A stretch of 64,000 nucleotides of DNA. It comes from Geomonas ferrireducens (GTDB taxonomy: Bacteria > Desulfobacterota > Desulfuromonadia > Geobacterales > Geobacteraceae). The DNA lies in assembly GCF_004917065.1 (NCBI RefSeq), contig NZ_SSYA01000002.1, positions 124,001 through 188,000 of the forward strand, read 5' to 3'. The position numbers and the translations under genes are program-made. The first letter of the stretch is position 1, and each line of letters starts with the position of its first letter. This document shows positions 28,038-36,408 of this stretch, piece by piece. The notes under the pieces are model-generated. The model saw nothing but the letters and a program-made list of their open reading frames with translations. It was not told the DNA's origin and searched no databases.

Positions 28038-30032
28038 TCAAGTCAGCGCAAGCAGCAACACCAGCGTGAGGAAGGTATAGAAGATGTAGATGTTCAACCT
28101 GCCGTGCTGAAGCCTGCGCACCGGCGCGGCCTTCTCGAAGAGATACTCCAGGAAGGGAAGGTAGATCTTCTCAAGCGTGGTCTCGGGGACGTGGGTCGCT
28201 CGACTGGAAGCCCCCGGGAAAAGCCCCTGCACCTCTTCCCGATGCTCCTCTGGACGGAGCATCACGGAAAACCAGCGCACCACCGTGGAGCCGAACGATG
28301 AGGCTGTGTATTGTATTCTCGGCGATGGCCTCAGATAACCGCCCCCCCAGGTGGGGCCGACCTGCACCGGCAACTTGGCGGCGCTCCTGGCAAAGAAGAC
28401 CCAGAGCAGGACGAGCAATAGAATCAGCCCCAGTCCGAGCAAAGAAATCCAGTTGAAGGGGACCAGATTCCAGATCCCCTGCGAGGCGAGCGCACCCCTG
28501 TACTCAACGAGCGCCTCATTCAGAAGATGCCCGAAAAGCCCGGGGAAGAGCCCGATCAGCGCGCAGCACAAGGCAAGCACCCACATCGGCGCCAGCATCC
28601 CCCCCGCCGCTTCTTCCCCACCGTCATGCGCACTCGAGCGCGGCGCCCCCAAGAAAACCACCCCGAAGACCTTCACGAAGCAGGCAACCGCCAGCCCCCC
28701 TACCAGCGCAAGTACCGGCGCGGCGAGCGCCGGAAGCAACCCGGCGACGCTGCCGGCGGTCCCGACGGCGCTGAAGGAGCCTAAATAGACCATCAGCTCG
28801 CTCACGAAACCGTTCAGAGGCGGGAGCCCGCAGATCGCCACCGCCCCGACCAGGAAAAAGAGCGCCGTGTAGGGAAGCCGCCGCGAGACGCCACCCAAGA
28901 GGTCGATCTCGCGGGTGTGCACGGCATGGATCACCGATCCCGCGGAAAGGAAGAGCAGCGCCTTGAAAAGCGCGTGGTTCATCACGTGCAGGAGCGCCCC
29001 GCCCGCTCCGAGCGCCACCAGCGCAGGTCGCCCCTGGCTGTCACCGATAAGGGCGATCCCGAGCCCCATCATGATGATGCCGATATTCTCGATGCTGTGG
29101 TAGGCGAGGAGCCGTTTCAGGTCATGCTGTCCGATGGCGTAGACGACCCCGGCAACGGCCGAGACGCAGCCGAGGAGAAGGACCAGCCCCCCCCACCAGA
29201 CCGGCGGTGCCGCGAAACCTGAGAAGATGCGCATCATCCCGTAGATGCCGGTCTTCAGCACCAGCCCGGAAAGGATCGCGGAGATGTGGCTCGGCGCGTT
29301 GGCGTGGGCTGAGGGGAGCCAGATGTGCAGCGGCATGACGCCCGCCTTCATCCCGAAACCGACGAGGGCGGTGAGGAAGATGCCGGTGGCGACGCCCCCC
29401 GCGGCGGGGAGTGTCCCTGCGGCCGGGAAAAGGTATGCGCCGGTCGCGGCGTTGATCAGCGAGAAGGTGGCGAAAAGCGCCAGCGCACCGAGATGCGCCG
29501 TGATCAGGTAGAGCGTTCCCGCCTCGCGCACCTGCTCCTTCTCGTCTTCGGCGGTGAGGGCGAAGTAGGCCGCGAAGGCCATCACCTCCCAGGCCATGAG
29601 AAAGAGCATCATGCTCTTCGCGATGAAAAGCATGGTGAGCGACGCCCCGAGCAGCCCCAAGAAAAAGGCGAGCTTTCCGCCGTGCGCCGGATGGCGGTCG
29701 ACGGGCCAGTAGGCGGCGCCGTAAACCGCGCTGCAGCCGATCACGGTATAGACGGGAAGCAGGAAGAAGGCGGAAAGGGGATCGACGCCGATCTCAAGGT
29801 CGCCGAAGGGAAGTCCTGAGGGGAGCAAAAAGCTGCCGGTAACGGGGTGAACGAGGGCGAAGAGGGCACCGGCAAGGCCTAGCAGGGAAGCGGCCACCAT
29901 GAAGGCGACGCCGAACTTCTGGGCGGGACGCGACTCCTTCTGCAGAAGAAGCGGCACACCGGAGACGAGCTGGCAGCCACCGGCGAGCAACAACAGTACA
30001 AGGGACGTCGCAGGCTCGCCGGAGAGGAACAT
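28038..30032 (-). CDS. orphan NuoL/HyfB-like antiporter-type membrane subunit
   Basis: Membrane protein of 664 residues with about 15-16 spans, paralogous to ehrA. Motifs: LFLMAWEVMAFAAYFALTA (TM5 Glu), FGMKAGVMPLHIWLPSAHAN (TM7 Lys region), LLAYHSIENIGIIMMGLG, and the shared C-terminal block GPTWGGGYLRPSPRIQYTAS with the LRRLQHGRLNIYIFYTF ending. No NuoH, NuoK, NuoB or NuoD homologue accompanies it. It is cotranscribed with an HTH-EIIA regulator (2-base gap) and lies next to the NrfD operon and 3.4 kb from ehr. It may supplement Ehr or couple to the NrfD module; both are inferences. Confidence 0.88.
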   Translation of the reverse strand: MFLSGEPATSLVLLLLAGGCQLVSGVPLLLQKESRPAQKFGVAFMVAASLLGLAGALFALVHPVTGSFLLPSGLPFGDLEIGVDPLSAFFLLPVYTVIGCSAVYGAAYWPVDRHPAHGGKLAFFLGLLGASLTMLFIAKSMMLFLMAWEVMAFAAYFALTAEDEKEQVREAGTLYLITAHLGALALFATFSLINAATGAYLFPAAGTLPAAGGVATGIFLTALVGFGMKAGVMPLHIWLPSAHANAPSHISAILSGLVLKTGIYGMMRIFSGFAAPPVWWGGLVLLLGCVSAVAGVVYAIGQHDLKRLLAYHSIENIGIIMMGLGIALIGDSQGRPALVALGAGGALLHVMNHALFKALLFLSAGSVIHAVHTREIDLLGGVSRRLPYTALFFLVGAVAICGLPPLNGFVSELMVYLGSFSAVGTAGSVAGLLPALAAPVLALVGGLAVACFVKVFGVVFLGAPRSSAHDGGEEAAGGMLAPMWVLALCCALIGLFPGLFGHLLNEALVEYRGALASQGIWNLVPFNWISLLGLGLILLLVLLWVFFARSAAKLPVQVGPTWGGGYLRPSPRIQYTASSFGSTVVRWFSVMLRPEEHREEVQGLFPGASSRATHVPETTLEKIYLPFLEYLFEKAAPVRRLQHGRLNIYIFYTFLTLVLLLALT

Positions 30033-30034
30033 GG

Positions 30035-30712
30035 TCAGCTCCTTTTGCCGCGCTCGCAGCGCCTTGCCGCCTCCATGATGGCCGCGGGATCACAGGCAAG
30101 GTTCAGGGAGGCCCGGAATTCCTTGTCGTGCAGGGCGTAAGCGAGTCGTGAAAGCAGGTGCAGATGCACCTTAACCGTGGGACTGGTGATAAGGAAGAGG
30201 ATGCGCACCGGGAGGCCGTCGAGGGCGCCGAAGTCGATGGGCTTTTCCAGGAAACAAAGGGTGACGGCGGGCAGCGGCTTGTTCTGCAGGAGAATAGGGT
30301 TGCGGACGTGAGGGATGGCGATGCCGTCGCCGATGGCGGTGGTGCCGAGGGCCTCGCGGGCCAGAAGCACCTGGAGCAGAAACTCCGGGTCCATCTGCGG
30401 GGGAAGCGGCAGGAGGTTCACCATGTTGCGCAGCACGGAGAGCTTGTCGTCGCCGGCTACGCCGCAGTGCACCCCACCCGCCTCGAGCGCCTGGCTGAGC
30501 GTGGGGAGCTCGACATCGGCCTGCGCCGCCTCGAACAGCTCCGGCGGCACCTTGATACCGTGCTCGGTCGCCCACTCAAGCAGGTCCACCCGGTTGATCT
30601 GGTACGTGCCCCGCACCAGGGTGGCCGGCAGTTTATCCCTCTTGATCCACTTCATGACCGTGCTCTCGTCCTGATGCAGCAGCGCGGCCACTTCCGAAGA
30701 CTTCATCAACAT
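30035..30712 (-). CDS. HTH (excisionase-like) - PTS EIIA fusion regulator
   Basis: Protein of 225 residues. Residues 1-55 are a MerR/excisionase-type DNA-binding helix-turn-helix (SSEVAALLHQDESTVMKWIK, with GTYQINRVDLLEWA as the wing). Residues about 70-220 are a fructose/nitrogen-type EIIA domain with the phospho-acceptor H135 in GTTAIGDGIAIPHVRNP. No sugar-permease genes are near, so a regulatory phosphotransfer role like PtsN is likely. Start at ATG 30712 (GGGGGAG 7 bases upstream); the open frame to 30757 crosses its own -10 box. It is first in an operon with the orphan NuoL-like gene, and its promoter bears the same palindrome as ehr. Confidence 0.85.
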   Translation of the reverse strand: MLMKSSEVAALLHQDESTVMKWIKRDKLPATLVRGTYQINRVDLLEWATEHGIKVPPELFEAAQADVELPTLSQALEAGGVHCGVAGDDKLSVLRNMVNLLPLPPQMDPEFLLQVLLAREALGTTAIGDGIAIPHVRNPILLQNKPLPAVTLCFLEKPIDFGALDGLPVRILFLITSPTVKVHLHLLSRLAYALHDKEFRASLNLACDPAAIMEAARRCERGKRS

Positions 30713-30747
30713 CGGTTGCTCCCCCAAAGGTCCTGAAAACAGGGTAA

Positions 30748-30776
30748 GGTATAGCACCGTTAAGACAAAGATACAA
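30748..30776 (-). promoter_or_regulatory. promoter of HTH-EIIA / NuoL-like operon
   Basis: Minus-strand TTGTAT (30771-30776), 17-base spacer, TATACC (30748-30753). Predicted start near 30741, giving a leader of about 29 bases to the ATG at 30712. The -35 is weak, consistent with an activator. Confidence 0.6.
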
Positions 30777-30790
30777 GATCGTTAATCTTG
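30774..30790. promoter_or_regulatory. 17-base palindrome, candidate operator shared with ehr
   Basis: CAAGATCGTTAATCTTG: arms CAAGAT and ATCTTG around a 5-base centre. It matches the ehr palindrome at 24877-24893 at 13 of 17 positions, including ten of the twelve arm positions, and overlaps the -35 box of the promoter. Confidence 0.62.
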
Positions 30791-30870
30791 AAAAACTTGA
30801 ATCGAACCGCGCACCTCCACTTTTCCTCTCCCTCCGGGCGAGGGGCAGGGTGAGGGCTTCGGCTGTTGGT

Positions 30871-30905
30871 AAAAAGAAAGCCCCCGGATCACTCCGGGGG
30901 CTTTC
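30871..30905 (-). terminator. intrinsic terminator of the ImcH-like gene
   Basis: GAAAGCCCCCGGA-TCAC-TCCGGGGGCTTTC, a 13-bp stem, followed on the minus strand by TTTTT. It lies 20 bases after the cytochrome stop. Confidence 0.88.
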
Positions 30906-30924
30906 TGGTGCGGCCTTTTAACTC

Positions 30925-32448
30925 TTATTTCTTGGCGTGTTGCTCGCCGCCCGGGACGTCCTGCCCGCCTGCGCTGTGGCAGTCGCTGCAGTTCGCCTTG
31001 AAGAGCTCGTCGCCGATGTCGACCGGGTGCACGAACTCACTGTGCTTGCTTCCCTCCAGGATATTCTCCTGCTTCTGGCTAAGGACGGTGTGGCACATGT
31101 TGCAGTCCTTGGAGATCACCTTGCCGGTTGCCGTCTTGTGCTTGCCATCGTGGCAGCGGAAGCAACCCGGAGTGTAGAAGTGGCCGATGTGGTTCGGGTA
31201 GGTGTTCCAGCTGACCTTCATCGCCGGGAAGAAGTTCCTGTTGTAGATGTCCTGCACCACGGTCACCGCGTGGGCGATCTCCTTGGCCTTGGCCTTGGAA
31301 ACGTTCGGGTAGTTCTTCGCGTAGTATTCCGGCAGTTCCTTGGCGATGGTCGCCTTGGCCTCTTCCTTGTTCTTGTACGGCCTGGTGAGGATCTCGACCG
31401 CGGTCTTCTTCAGGTACGGCAGGGCGATGTCGATGCGCTTGGCGGCCAAGGCCTCGTCCATCTCCACACCCGGGGAGCGGTAGATGTGCGCCGGACGGTT
31501 GTGGCAATCGAGGCAGTCCATGACACGCTTTTCAGCCTTGGCGACATCCGCCTTGGAGAGCGGCTTATCAATGTCGAAATACTCGGTGATCGAGCCGTCC
31601 TTCTCCTTGACAGCGATGTACGGGATGTTCAGGCGCTGACGGTCGGTCGCGATGTAGCGGACCTCCTGACCGATGTGCCAGTGGATCCCCTTGTTGTGCT
31701 GGCTCTTCGGTGTCCCGCCGATGTTGATCAGCATGTTGATCTCGCGGGGAGTGTTCTCCTCGTTCGGCGCATAGTGGTAGAACACCTTCTGGCGCCCGGC
31801 GTAGAACTTCTCCGGCCAGTGGCAGTGCTCGCAGGTGTCGCGCGCCGGACGGAGGTTGTCGATCGGAGTCTGGATGGTCTCAGGATAAGTGTGGAAGGCG
31901 ACCGCGTAGAGCTGCCTCATGCCGGAGATCTTCGCCTTGACGTACCAGGCGGCACCGGGGCCGACGTGGCACTCGACGCATTTAACCTTGGCGTGCGGAG
32001 AGTTGGCCCAGGCCACGTGCTCCGGCTCCATTACCTTGTGACAGAGCTCGCCGCAGAAGGTGGTCGACTCGGTGAACTCGTACCCCTTCAGCGAAGCGAC
32101 CGAGACGATGAGGACGAAACCGATGCTGGCGACGACGAAGAAAATGAACAGATGGCGCTTGTGCGCGTCGTTGAAGTCCACCTTCGGGAAGGGTTCGATC
32201 TTCTCTTCGGGGTGCCTGCGCCTTTTCTCCCGCACGATGTAGGCGCCGAGCGGGACCAAAAGCAGACCCACGATGAGCATGCCCGGGAAAAGGAAATAGG
32301 TCATCAGACCGAGGTAAGGCTTCTCGACGCCCGTGATCCCCTCGTACGAGAGGAAGCCGATGATCAGGCTGGTCGCGGTGACGGCGAGGATCATGCCGAC
32401 CAGACTGATCAGGTTCCAGGCGTAGCCGGCATACTTTCTAAGTGCCAT
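30925..32448 (-). CDS. imcH: ImcH-like NapC/NirT-type heptaheme inner-membrane cytochrome
   Basis: Membrane-anchored cytochrome of 507 residues. Three hydrophobic spans (about 12-34, 49-71, 100-120) precede a periplasmic part with six CXXCH sites (CVECH, CEHCH, CLDCH, CFRCH, CNMCH, CSDCH) plus an unusual CX3CH, CGELCH at 132-137, giving seven likely hemes. Size, three-span N-terminus and heme count fit ImcH, the Geobacter quinol oxidase needed for high-potential extracellular acceptors. AAGGAG lies 8 bases before the ATG; a TTGACA-N17-TAAGGT promoter and a terminator make it monocistronic. The name is by recalled similarity; another NapC-family cytochrome is possible. Confidence 0.8.
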   Translation of the reverse strand: MALRKYAGYAWNLISLVGMILAVTATSLIIGFLSYEGITGVEKPYLGLMTYFLFPGMLIVGLLLVPLGAYIVREKRRRHPEEKIEPFPKVDFNDAHKRHLFIFFVVASIGFVLIVSVASLKGYEFTESTTFCGELCHKVMEPEHVAWANSPHAKVKCVECHVGPGAAWYVKAKISGMRQLYAVAFHTYPETIQTPIDNLRPARDTCEHCHWPEKFYAGRQKVFYHYAPNEENTPREINMLINIGGTPKSQHNKGIHWHIGQEVRYIATDRQRLNIPYIAVKEKDGSITEYFDIDKPLSKADVAKAEKRVMDCLDCHNRPAHIYRSPGVEMDEALAAKRIDIALPYLKKTAVEILTRPYKNKEEAKATIAKELPEYYAKNYPNVSKAKAKEIAHAVTVVQDIYNRNFFPAMKVSWNTYPNHIGHFYTPGCFRCHDGKHKTATGKVISKDCNMCHTVLSQKQENILEGSKHSEFVHPVDIGDELFKANCSDCHSAGGQDVPGGEQHAKK

Positions 32449-32497
32449 AGTGTCGTCTCCTTGCGTGTTTTCGTATGGTTAGCGAAAATAGGGCAGA

Positions 32498-32526
32498 ACC
32501 TTACTATCCGACATGACTTATGTCAA
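32498..32526 (-). promoter_or_regulatory. sigma-70 promoter of the ImcH-like gene
   Basis: Minus-strand TTGACA (32521-32526), 17 bases, TAAGGT (32498-32503), 49 bases before the ATG. An inverted repeat GACAT-AAGTC-ATGTC starts inside the -35 box and could be an operator. Confidence 0.65.
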
Positions 32527-32715
32527 AAAAAACTATGTTAATGTATACGCGAAATTTTAAAACAGCTATCTACAAAAAAGTCGCAGAAATCATGCGGGAA
32601 ATACCACCAGCACTGGAGTTGCCTTTACCATTTTCAAAAACGTCGTTATACTATCAGGAGATCTAATGGTATGCAAGCTTTTACTCATGAGGAGCCGAAG
32701 CCGACTCCGGCATGC

Positions 32716-33612
32716 CTACGACTCGTAGCCGAACTCCTTCAACATGCGGCTGTTGTCGCTCCACTCGCCGCTCACCCGCACGAACAGCTCCAGAAAGACC
32801 TTGGCATCGAGCAGGCGTTCGATCTCCTGGCGCGACTGGGTGCCGATCTTCTTGAGCATGTCCCCCCTGCGGCCGATGATGATCCCCTTCTGCGAGTCGC
32901 GTTCCACGTTGATGGTCGCCTGGATGGCGACGACGCCGTTTTCGCGCTCCTTGAAGCTGTCCACCACGACGGCGACCGAGTACGGCACCTCGTCGTGCGT
33001 CAGCCGGAAGATCTTCTCCCTGATGATCTCGGCGACGATGAAGCGCTCCGGCACGTCGGTCAAGATGTCGTCCGGGAAGTAGCAGGGCCCTTCGGGGAGC
33101 AGGCCATGCACCAGTTGCACGAGCTGCTCTACGCCGTCGCCGGTGCTCGCCGAAACCGGGATGATCTCCTTGAACGGGTAGGTGTCGCCGTAGATCCCCA
33201 TGCGCTCCAAAAGCTCACCCTTGGGGACCAGGTCGATCTTGTTCATCACGAGGATCACGGGCGCCTCCACGCCGGAGAGCACCTCCTTGATCATCCCCGC
33301 CTCCTTTTCCGGGTCGGCGGCGCCGTCCACGAGGAAGAGGATCAGGTCGACGCCCTGCACCGAGGAGAGCGCCTCATCTACCATGAACTTGTTGAGACGG
33401 GTCTTGGCGCGGTGGATGCCGGGGGTATCGAGGAAGACGATCTGACCGCCGGGGATGTTGTGGATTCCCTTGACCTGATTGCGGGTGGTCTGCGGCTTGT
33501 CCGAGGTGATCATGAGCTTCTCACCAAGGATGCGGTTTAACAGCGTGGATTTGCCGACGTTCGGGCGCCCCACGATGGAGACGAAACCGGAACGGAACAC
33601 CTGTTCAGACAT
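32716..33612 (-). CDS. era: GTPase Era, 30S ribosome maturation
   Basis: Essential GTPase that binds 16S rRNA and assists 30S assembly. G1 GRPNVGKS, switch region [13 protein letters not shown]3 DTPG, G4 NKID and G5 SAS are all present, followed by a KH domain (about residues 200-298) with the [13 protein letters not shown] loop. The length of 298 residues is standard. AGGAGG lies 6-9 bases before the ATG. It follows rnc and the radical SAM gene on the same strand, echoing the common rnc-era pairing, but with a 136-base spacer. The 190 bases downstream, up to the ImcH promoter, hold no gene. Confidence 0.97.
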   Translation of the reverse strand: MSEQVFRSGFVSIVGRPNVGKSTLLNRILGEKLMITSDKPQTTRNQVKGIHNIPGGQIVFLDTPGIHRAKTRLNKFMVDEALSSVQGVDLILFLVDGAADPEKEAGMIKEVLSGVEAPVILVMNKIDLVPKGELLERMGIYGDTYPFKEIIPVSASTGDGVEQLVQLVHGLLPEGPCYFPDDILTDVPERFIVAEIIREKIFRLTHDEVPYSVAVVVDSFKERENGVVAIQATINVERDSQKGIIIGRRGDMLKKIGTQSRQEIERLLDAKVFLELFVRVSGEWSDNSRMLKEFGYES

Positions 33613-33748
33613 GAATAGCCCTCCTGGCTCTTATATGTAATCAGAAAGCGGTACAACATACGGGAAAAGGTTCAGCAAGGAAAGCTCTCTTTGCGTCCCG
33701 GCAGGTGTCGGGGGCACCGACACAGTATACACCGAAGCGGCGCAATGC

Positions 33749-34801
33749 CTAGTGCTGCGGGTGTAGGTCCGGGCGACGGGCGTAACGCACCCCGCCTTCC
33801 AACTTAAGAGAGATGAGCTCCGGGGCGAGTGCCGCGTCCTCGTGAACCGAGGCGTCAACACCGTGTTGCTCGCCAAGGCGCGCGAGGTTCCCCCTCTTCT
33901 GCCCGACGAGGTCGGAAACCCTGCCGCGCGGCGCACCGAAGGAGACCAGGCTTTCGGCCGGGACACCGTCAAGGAGGGCGCACATGACGTCGAAGCAGAT
34001 CTCTGAAGCGACGAGTTGCCCGAAGGCGGGATGGTAGGGGCCCGCGAGGAGCGTGCCGGGGCGCTCCAGCTCGGCCGTCGGCTGAAGCCCCATGCGGATC
34101 ACCGGGATCCCGGCCCGCGCGGCGGTAATGAGCATCTCCTTGCAAAGGGATACCGCGTCCGGGAGTGCGAGCGGAGTGTAGGTCCCGCACCGGTAACGCT
34201 CGGCGAGTTCGGTCCCCTCTATGACGAGGGTGGGATAGATGCGCAGGAAGGAGGGGCGAAGGGCGATGGCCGCGCGCAGCGTGGCGAGCGAGCGCTCCGT
34301 CGTGTCGCCGGGAAGCCCGGGCATGAGCTGGATCCCGACCGCAATGCCGGCTTCTTTGAGGGCCGCCACGGCAAGTTCCACCTCGGCGACCCCGTGGCCG
34401 CGCCCGGAAAGCGCAAGCACCTCGGGGTCCATGGATTGGACGCCGAGTTCGACGGTCGCGACGCCACGTTCACGCAGAAAAAGTGCCGTCCCCGCGTCCA
34501 CCGCGTCGGGGCGGGTCGAAAGACGGACCGAAGCGAGGAGCCCGCTCTCGAGAAGCGGCTGCAGAGGGGCGAGGAGCGCCTCCTGATCGGGCAGCGGGAG
34601 CGCGGTGAAGGTCCCGCCATAAAAGGCGGCCTCGAGGCTGCGCCCGGGGGCGCCGGCGCGGTACTCCTCGATGCGCGAGAGGAGCTCAGCCGGGGTGGGA
34701 AGGACGCCCCGCGCACCCGCCACCTTCTCCTGGTCGCAAAAAACGCAGCGGTGCGGGCACCCAAGGTGCGGGATGAAGAAAGGGACGAACAGCGGCCTCA
34801 A
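33749..34801 (-). CDS. radical SAM protein, Elp3-like N-terminal type
   Basis: Radical S-adenosylmethionine protein of 350 residues. The cluster motif is CPHRCVFC (CX3CX2C) at about residues 15-22, in the context FIPHLGCPHRCVFCDQ typical of the Elp3/YhcC-like group. Other family blocks are AFYGGTFTALP, STRPDAVD, ELGVQSMD and QLMPGLPGDT. No acetyltransferase domain is attached, unlike true Elp3. TTG start overlapping the rnc stop (TTGA), with AAGGGGAAG upstream. Translationally coupled to rnc; an RNA-modifying role is suggested by that coupling and the family, but the substrate is unknown. Confidence 0.88.
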   Translation of the reverse strand: MRPLFVPFFIPHLGCPHRCVFCDQEKVAGARGVLPTPAELLSRIEEYRAGAPGRSLEAAFYGGTFTALPLPDQEALLAPLQPLLESGLLASVRLSTRPDAVDAGTALFLRERGVATVELGVQSMDPEVLALSGRGHGVAEVELAVAALKEAGIAVGIQLMPGLPGDTTERSLATLRAAIALRPSFLRIYPTLVIEGTELAERYRCGTYTPLALPDAVSLCKEMLITAARAGIPVIRMGLQPTAELERPGTLLAGPYHPAFGQLVASEICFDVMCALLDGVPAESLVSFGAPRGRVSDLVGQKRGNLARLGEQHGVDASVHEDAALAPELISLKLEGGVRYARRPDLHPQH

Positions 34802-35508
34802 GGCTTCCCCTTGAGAAGCTGCACCGCGGCGCGGGCCGCATCCTGCTCGGCCTCCTTCTTGGTGCGCCCCACCCCTTCCCCCATGAGCTCGTCGCCGATG
34901 TACACCTCGACGCTGAAGCGCCGGTCGTGGTCCGGGCCGCTCGCCTCTTTCAGCTGGTAGCGCGGCAGTTCGCCGCGAAGAAGCCGGGCACGCTCCTGCA
35001 GTTCCGTCTTCGTGTCGCGTCCGCTCAGGATCTCCGGGCAGGAGAGGAGCGGCTCGAAGAGCCCGTGCACGATGGCGCGCACCGCGTCGATGCCGCCGTC
35101 GAGGTAGACCGCGGCGAGAAGGGCCTCGAAGGCGTCGGCCAGAAGCGAGCGTTTCTCACGCCCGCCCCCCTTCTCCTCCCCTTTACCAAGGCGCAGCGAC
35201 GCGCCGAGCTCGAGGCTGCCGGCGATGCGGGCGAGACTCACCTCGTCCACGAGCGCCGCGCGCATCTTGGTGAGCTCCCCTTCCCTGCTTTGCGGGAAAC
35301 GCGCGAGCAAGAGGTCCGAGAGGAGAAAATCAAGTACCGCGTCCCCGAAAAACTCCAGGCGCTGGTTGTCCTTGCCGCCCGCTTCGTTCACGTAGGTGCG
35401 GTGGGTGAGCGCCTCTTCCAGAAGTTCGCGCTTGGCGAACCGGTAGTTCAGCCGCTTCTCCACTTTTTGCATCTTATCTTCCTGGATCTCGCTCATGATA
35501 AAGCCCAC
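34798..35508 (-). CDS. rnc: ribonuclease III
   Basis: Double-strand-specific endoribonuclease of 236 residues that processes rRNA and structured mRNAs. The catalytic signature is NQRLEFFGDAVLDFLLSDLL, with the second metal site in LLADAFEALLAAVYLDGG; the C-terminal double-stranded RNA-binding domain contains EGVGRTKKEAEQDAARAA. The start is GTG 35508: AAGGAG lies 4 bases upstream and the promoter 22 bases upstream, so the open frame to 35652 is not used. ATG 35496 is the next option. Divergent from tmk. Confidence 0.95.
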   Translation of the reverse strand: MGFIMSEIQEDKMQKVEKRLNYRFAKRELLEEALTHRTYVNEAGGKDNQRLEFFGDAVLDFLLSDLLLARFPQSREGELTKMRAALVDEVSLARIAGSLELGASLRLGKGEEKGGGREKRSLLADAFEALLAAVYLDGGIDAVRAIVHGLFEPLLSCPEILSGRDTKTELQERARLLRGELPRYQLKEASGPDHDRRFSVEVYIGDELMGEGVGRTKKEAEQDAARAAVQLLKGKP

Positions 35509-35529
35509 GTTTCTCCTTAATTTGAGGCA

Positions 35530-35558
35530 ACTATAGTCAAAGGTTTTCGGCATGGCAA
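35530..35558 (-). promoter_or_regulatory. sigma-70 promoter of rnc
   Basis: Minus-strand TTGCCA (35553-35558), 17 bases, TATAGT (35530-35535). The leader before GTG 35508 is about 15 bases. Confidence 0.7.
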
Positions 35559-35678
35559 TAAGCTTCTGCGTGAACTCGACCAGCGCAGCAATGAACCTAT
35601 GCCAGTAACGGCCGCGGCAACTCCGCGCCAGAGGCGGCTGAAACCGGTGCAACCCGGCTCAGGACGGGCATTTAAATC

Positions 35679-35707
35679 TTGCATAATGATCACCCCTCCC
35701 ATATAAT
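35679..35707 (+). promoter_or_regulatory. sigma-70 promoter of tmk-holB-ricT-metG
   Basis: TTGCAT (35679-35684), 17 bases, TATAAT (35702-35707), 36 bases before the tmk ATG. Confidence 0.75.
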
Positions 35708-35742
35708 TCAGTGATTTTATAAGAGATCATGAGACCAGCGAC

Positions 35743-36405
35743 ATGGGCTTTTTCATTACATTTGAAGGCGTTGAAGGGTGCGGCAAAACGACCCAGCTGA
35801 GGCTCCTGAAGGAGCGTCTCCAGGCTGCGGGACAGAAGGTGGTCGCGACGCGCGAACCGGGCGGCTGCCCGATCGCGGACCAGATGCGCGCCATCCTGCT
35901 CGATGCCAAGAACAGCGCCATCACGCCGCTTGCCGAACTCCTTCTTTACGCCGCCGCGCGTGCGCAGCACGTTCAGGAGGTGATCGCCCCGGCGCTCGAG
36001 CGCGGCGAGACGGTTCTTTGCGACCGCTTCACCGACGCGACGCTCGCCTACCAGGGGCATGGGCGTGAACTCGACCTCGCCGTGATCGGGCAGTTGAACG
36101 GCCTCGCCACCTCCGGCGTGCAGCCGGCGCTCACCGTGCTCATCGACTGCCCGGTGGAGATCGGGCTTGCCCGCGCGCTCTCCCGCATCGAGGCCACCTC
36201 CGGCGCGCGCGAGGAGCGTTTCGAGCTGGAATCGGTGCGCTTCCACGAGCGGGTGCGCGCGGGATACCTCGCCTTGGCCAAGGCGCAGCCCGAGCGTTTC
36301 GTGATTGTGGATGGCTCCGGCGACGTGGCCGCCACCGAGAAACTGATGCTGGCCGCGCTGGCCAAGCGCCTTCCCGCGGCAGCCCAAGCGGCGCTCGGGG
36401 CGTAG
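35743..36405 (+). CDS. tmk: thymidylate kinase
   Basis: Phosphorylates dTMP to dTDP. P-loop GVEGCGKTT at residues 9-17, the DR motif in LCDRFTDATLAYQGHGR, and a Gly-Ala-Arg-containing lid region (SGAREERFELE) are visible; 220 residues is the normal length. It leads the operon tmk-holB-ricT-metG, an arrangement widespread in bacteria. The ATG follows a good promoter but has only a weak ribosome site. Confidence 0.96.
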   Translation: MGFFITFEGVEGCGKTTQLRLLKERLQAAGQKVVATREPGGCPIADQMRAILLDAKNSAITPLAELLLYAAARAQHVQEVIAPALERGETVLCDRFTDATLAYQGHGRELDLAVIGQLNGLATSGVQPALTVLIDCPVEIGLARALSRIEATSGAREERFELESVRFHERVRAGYLALAKAQPERFVIVDGSGDVAATEKLMLAALAKRLPAAAQAALGA

Positions 36406-36408
36406 CCG

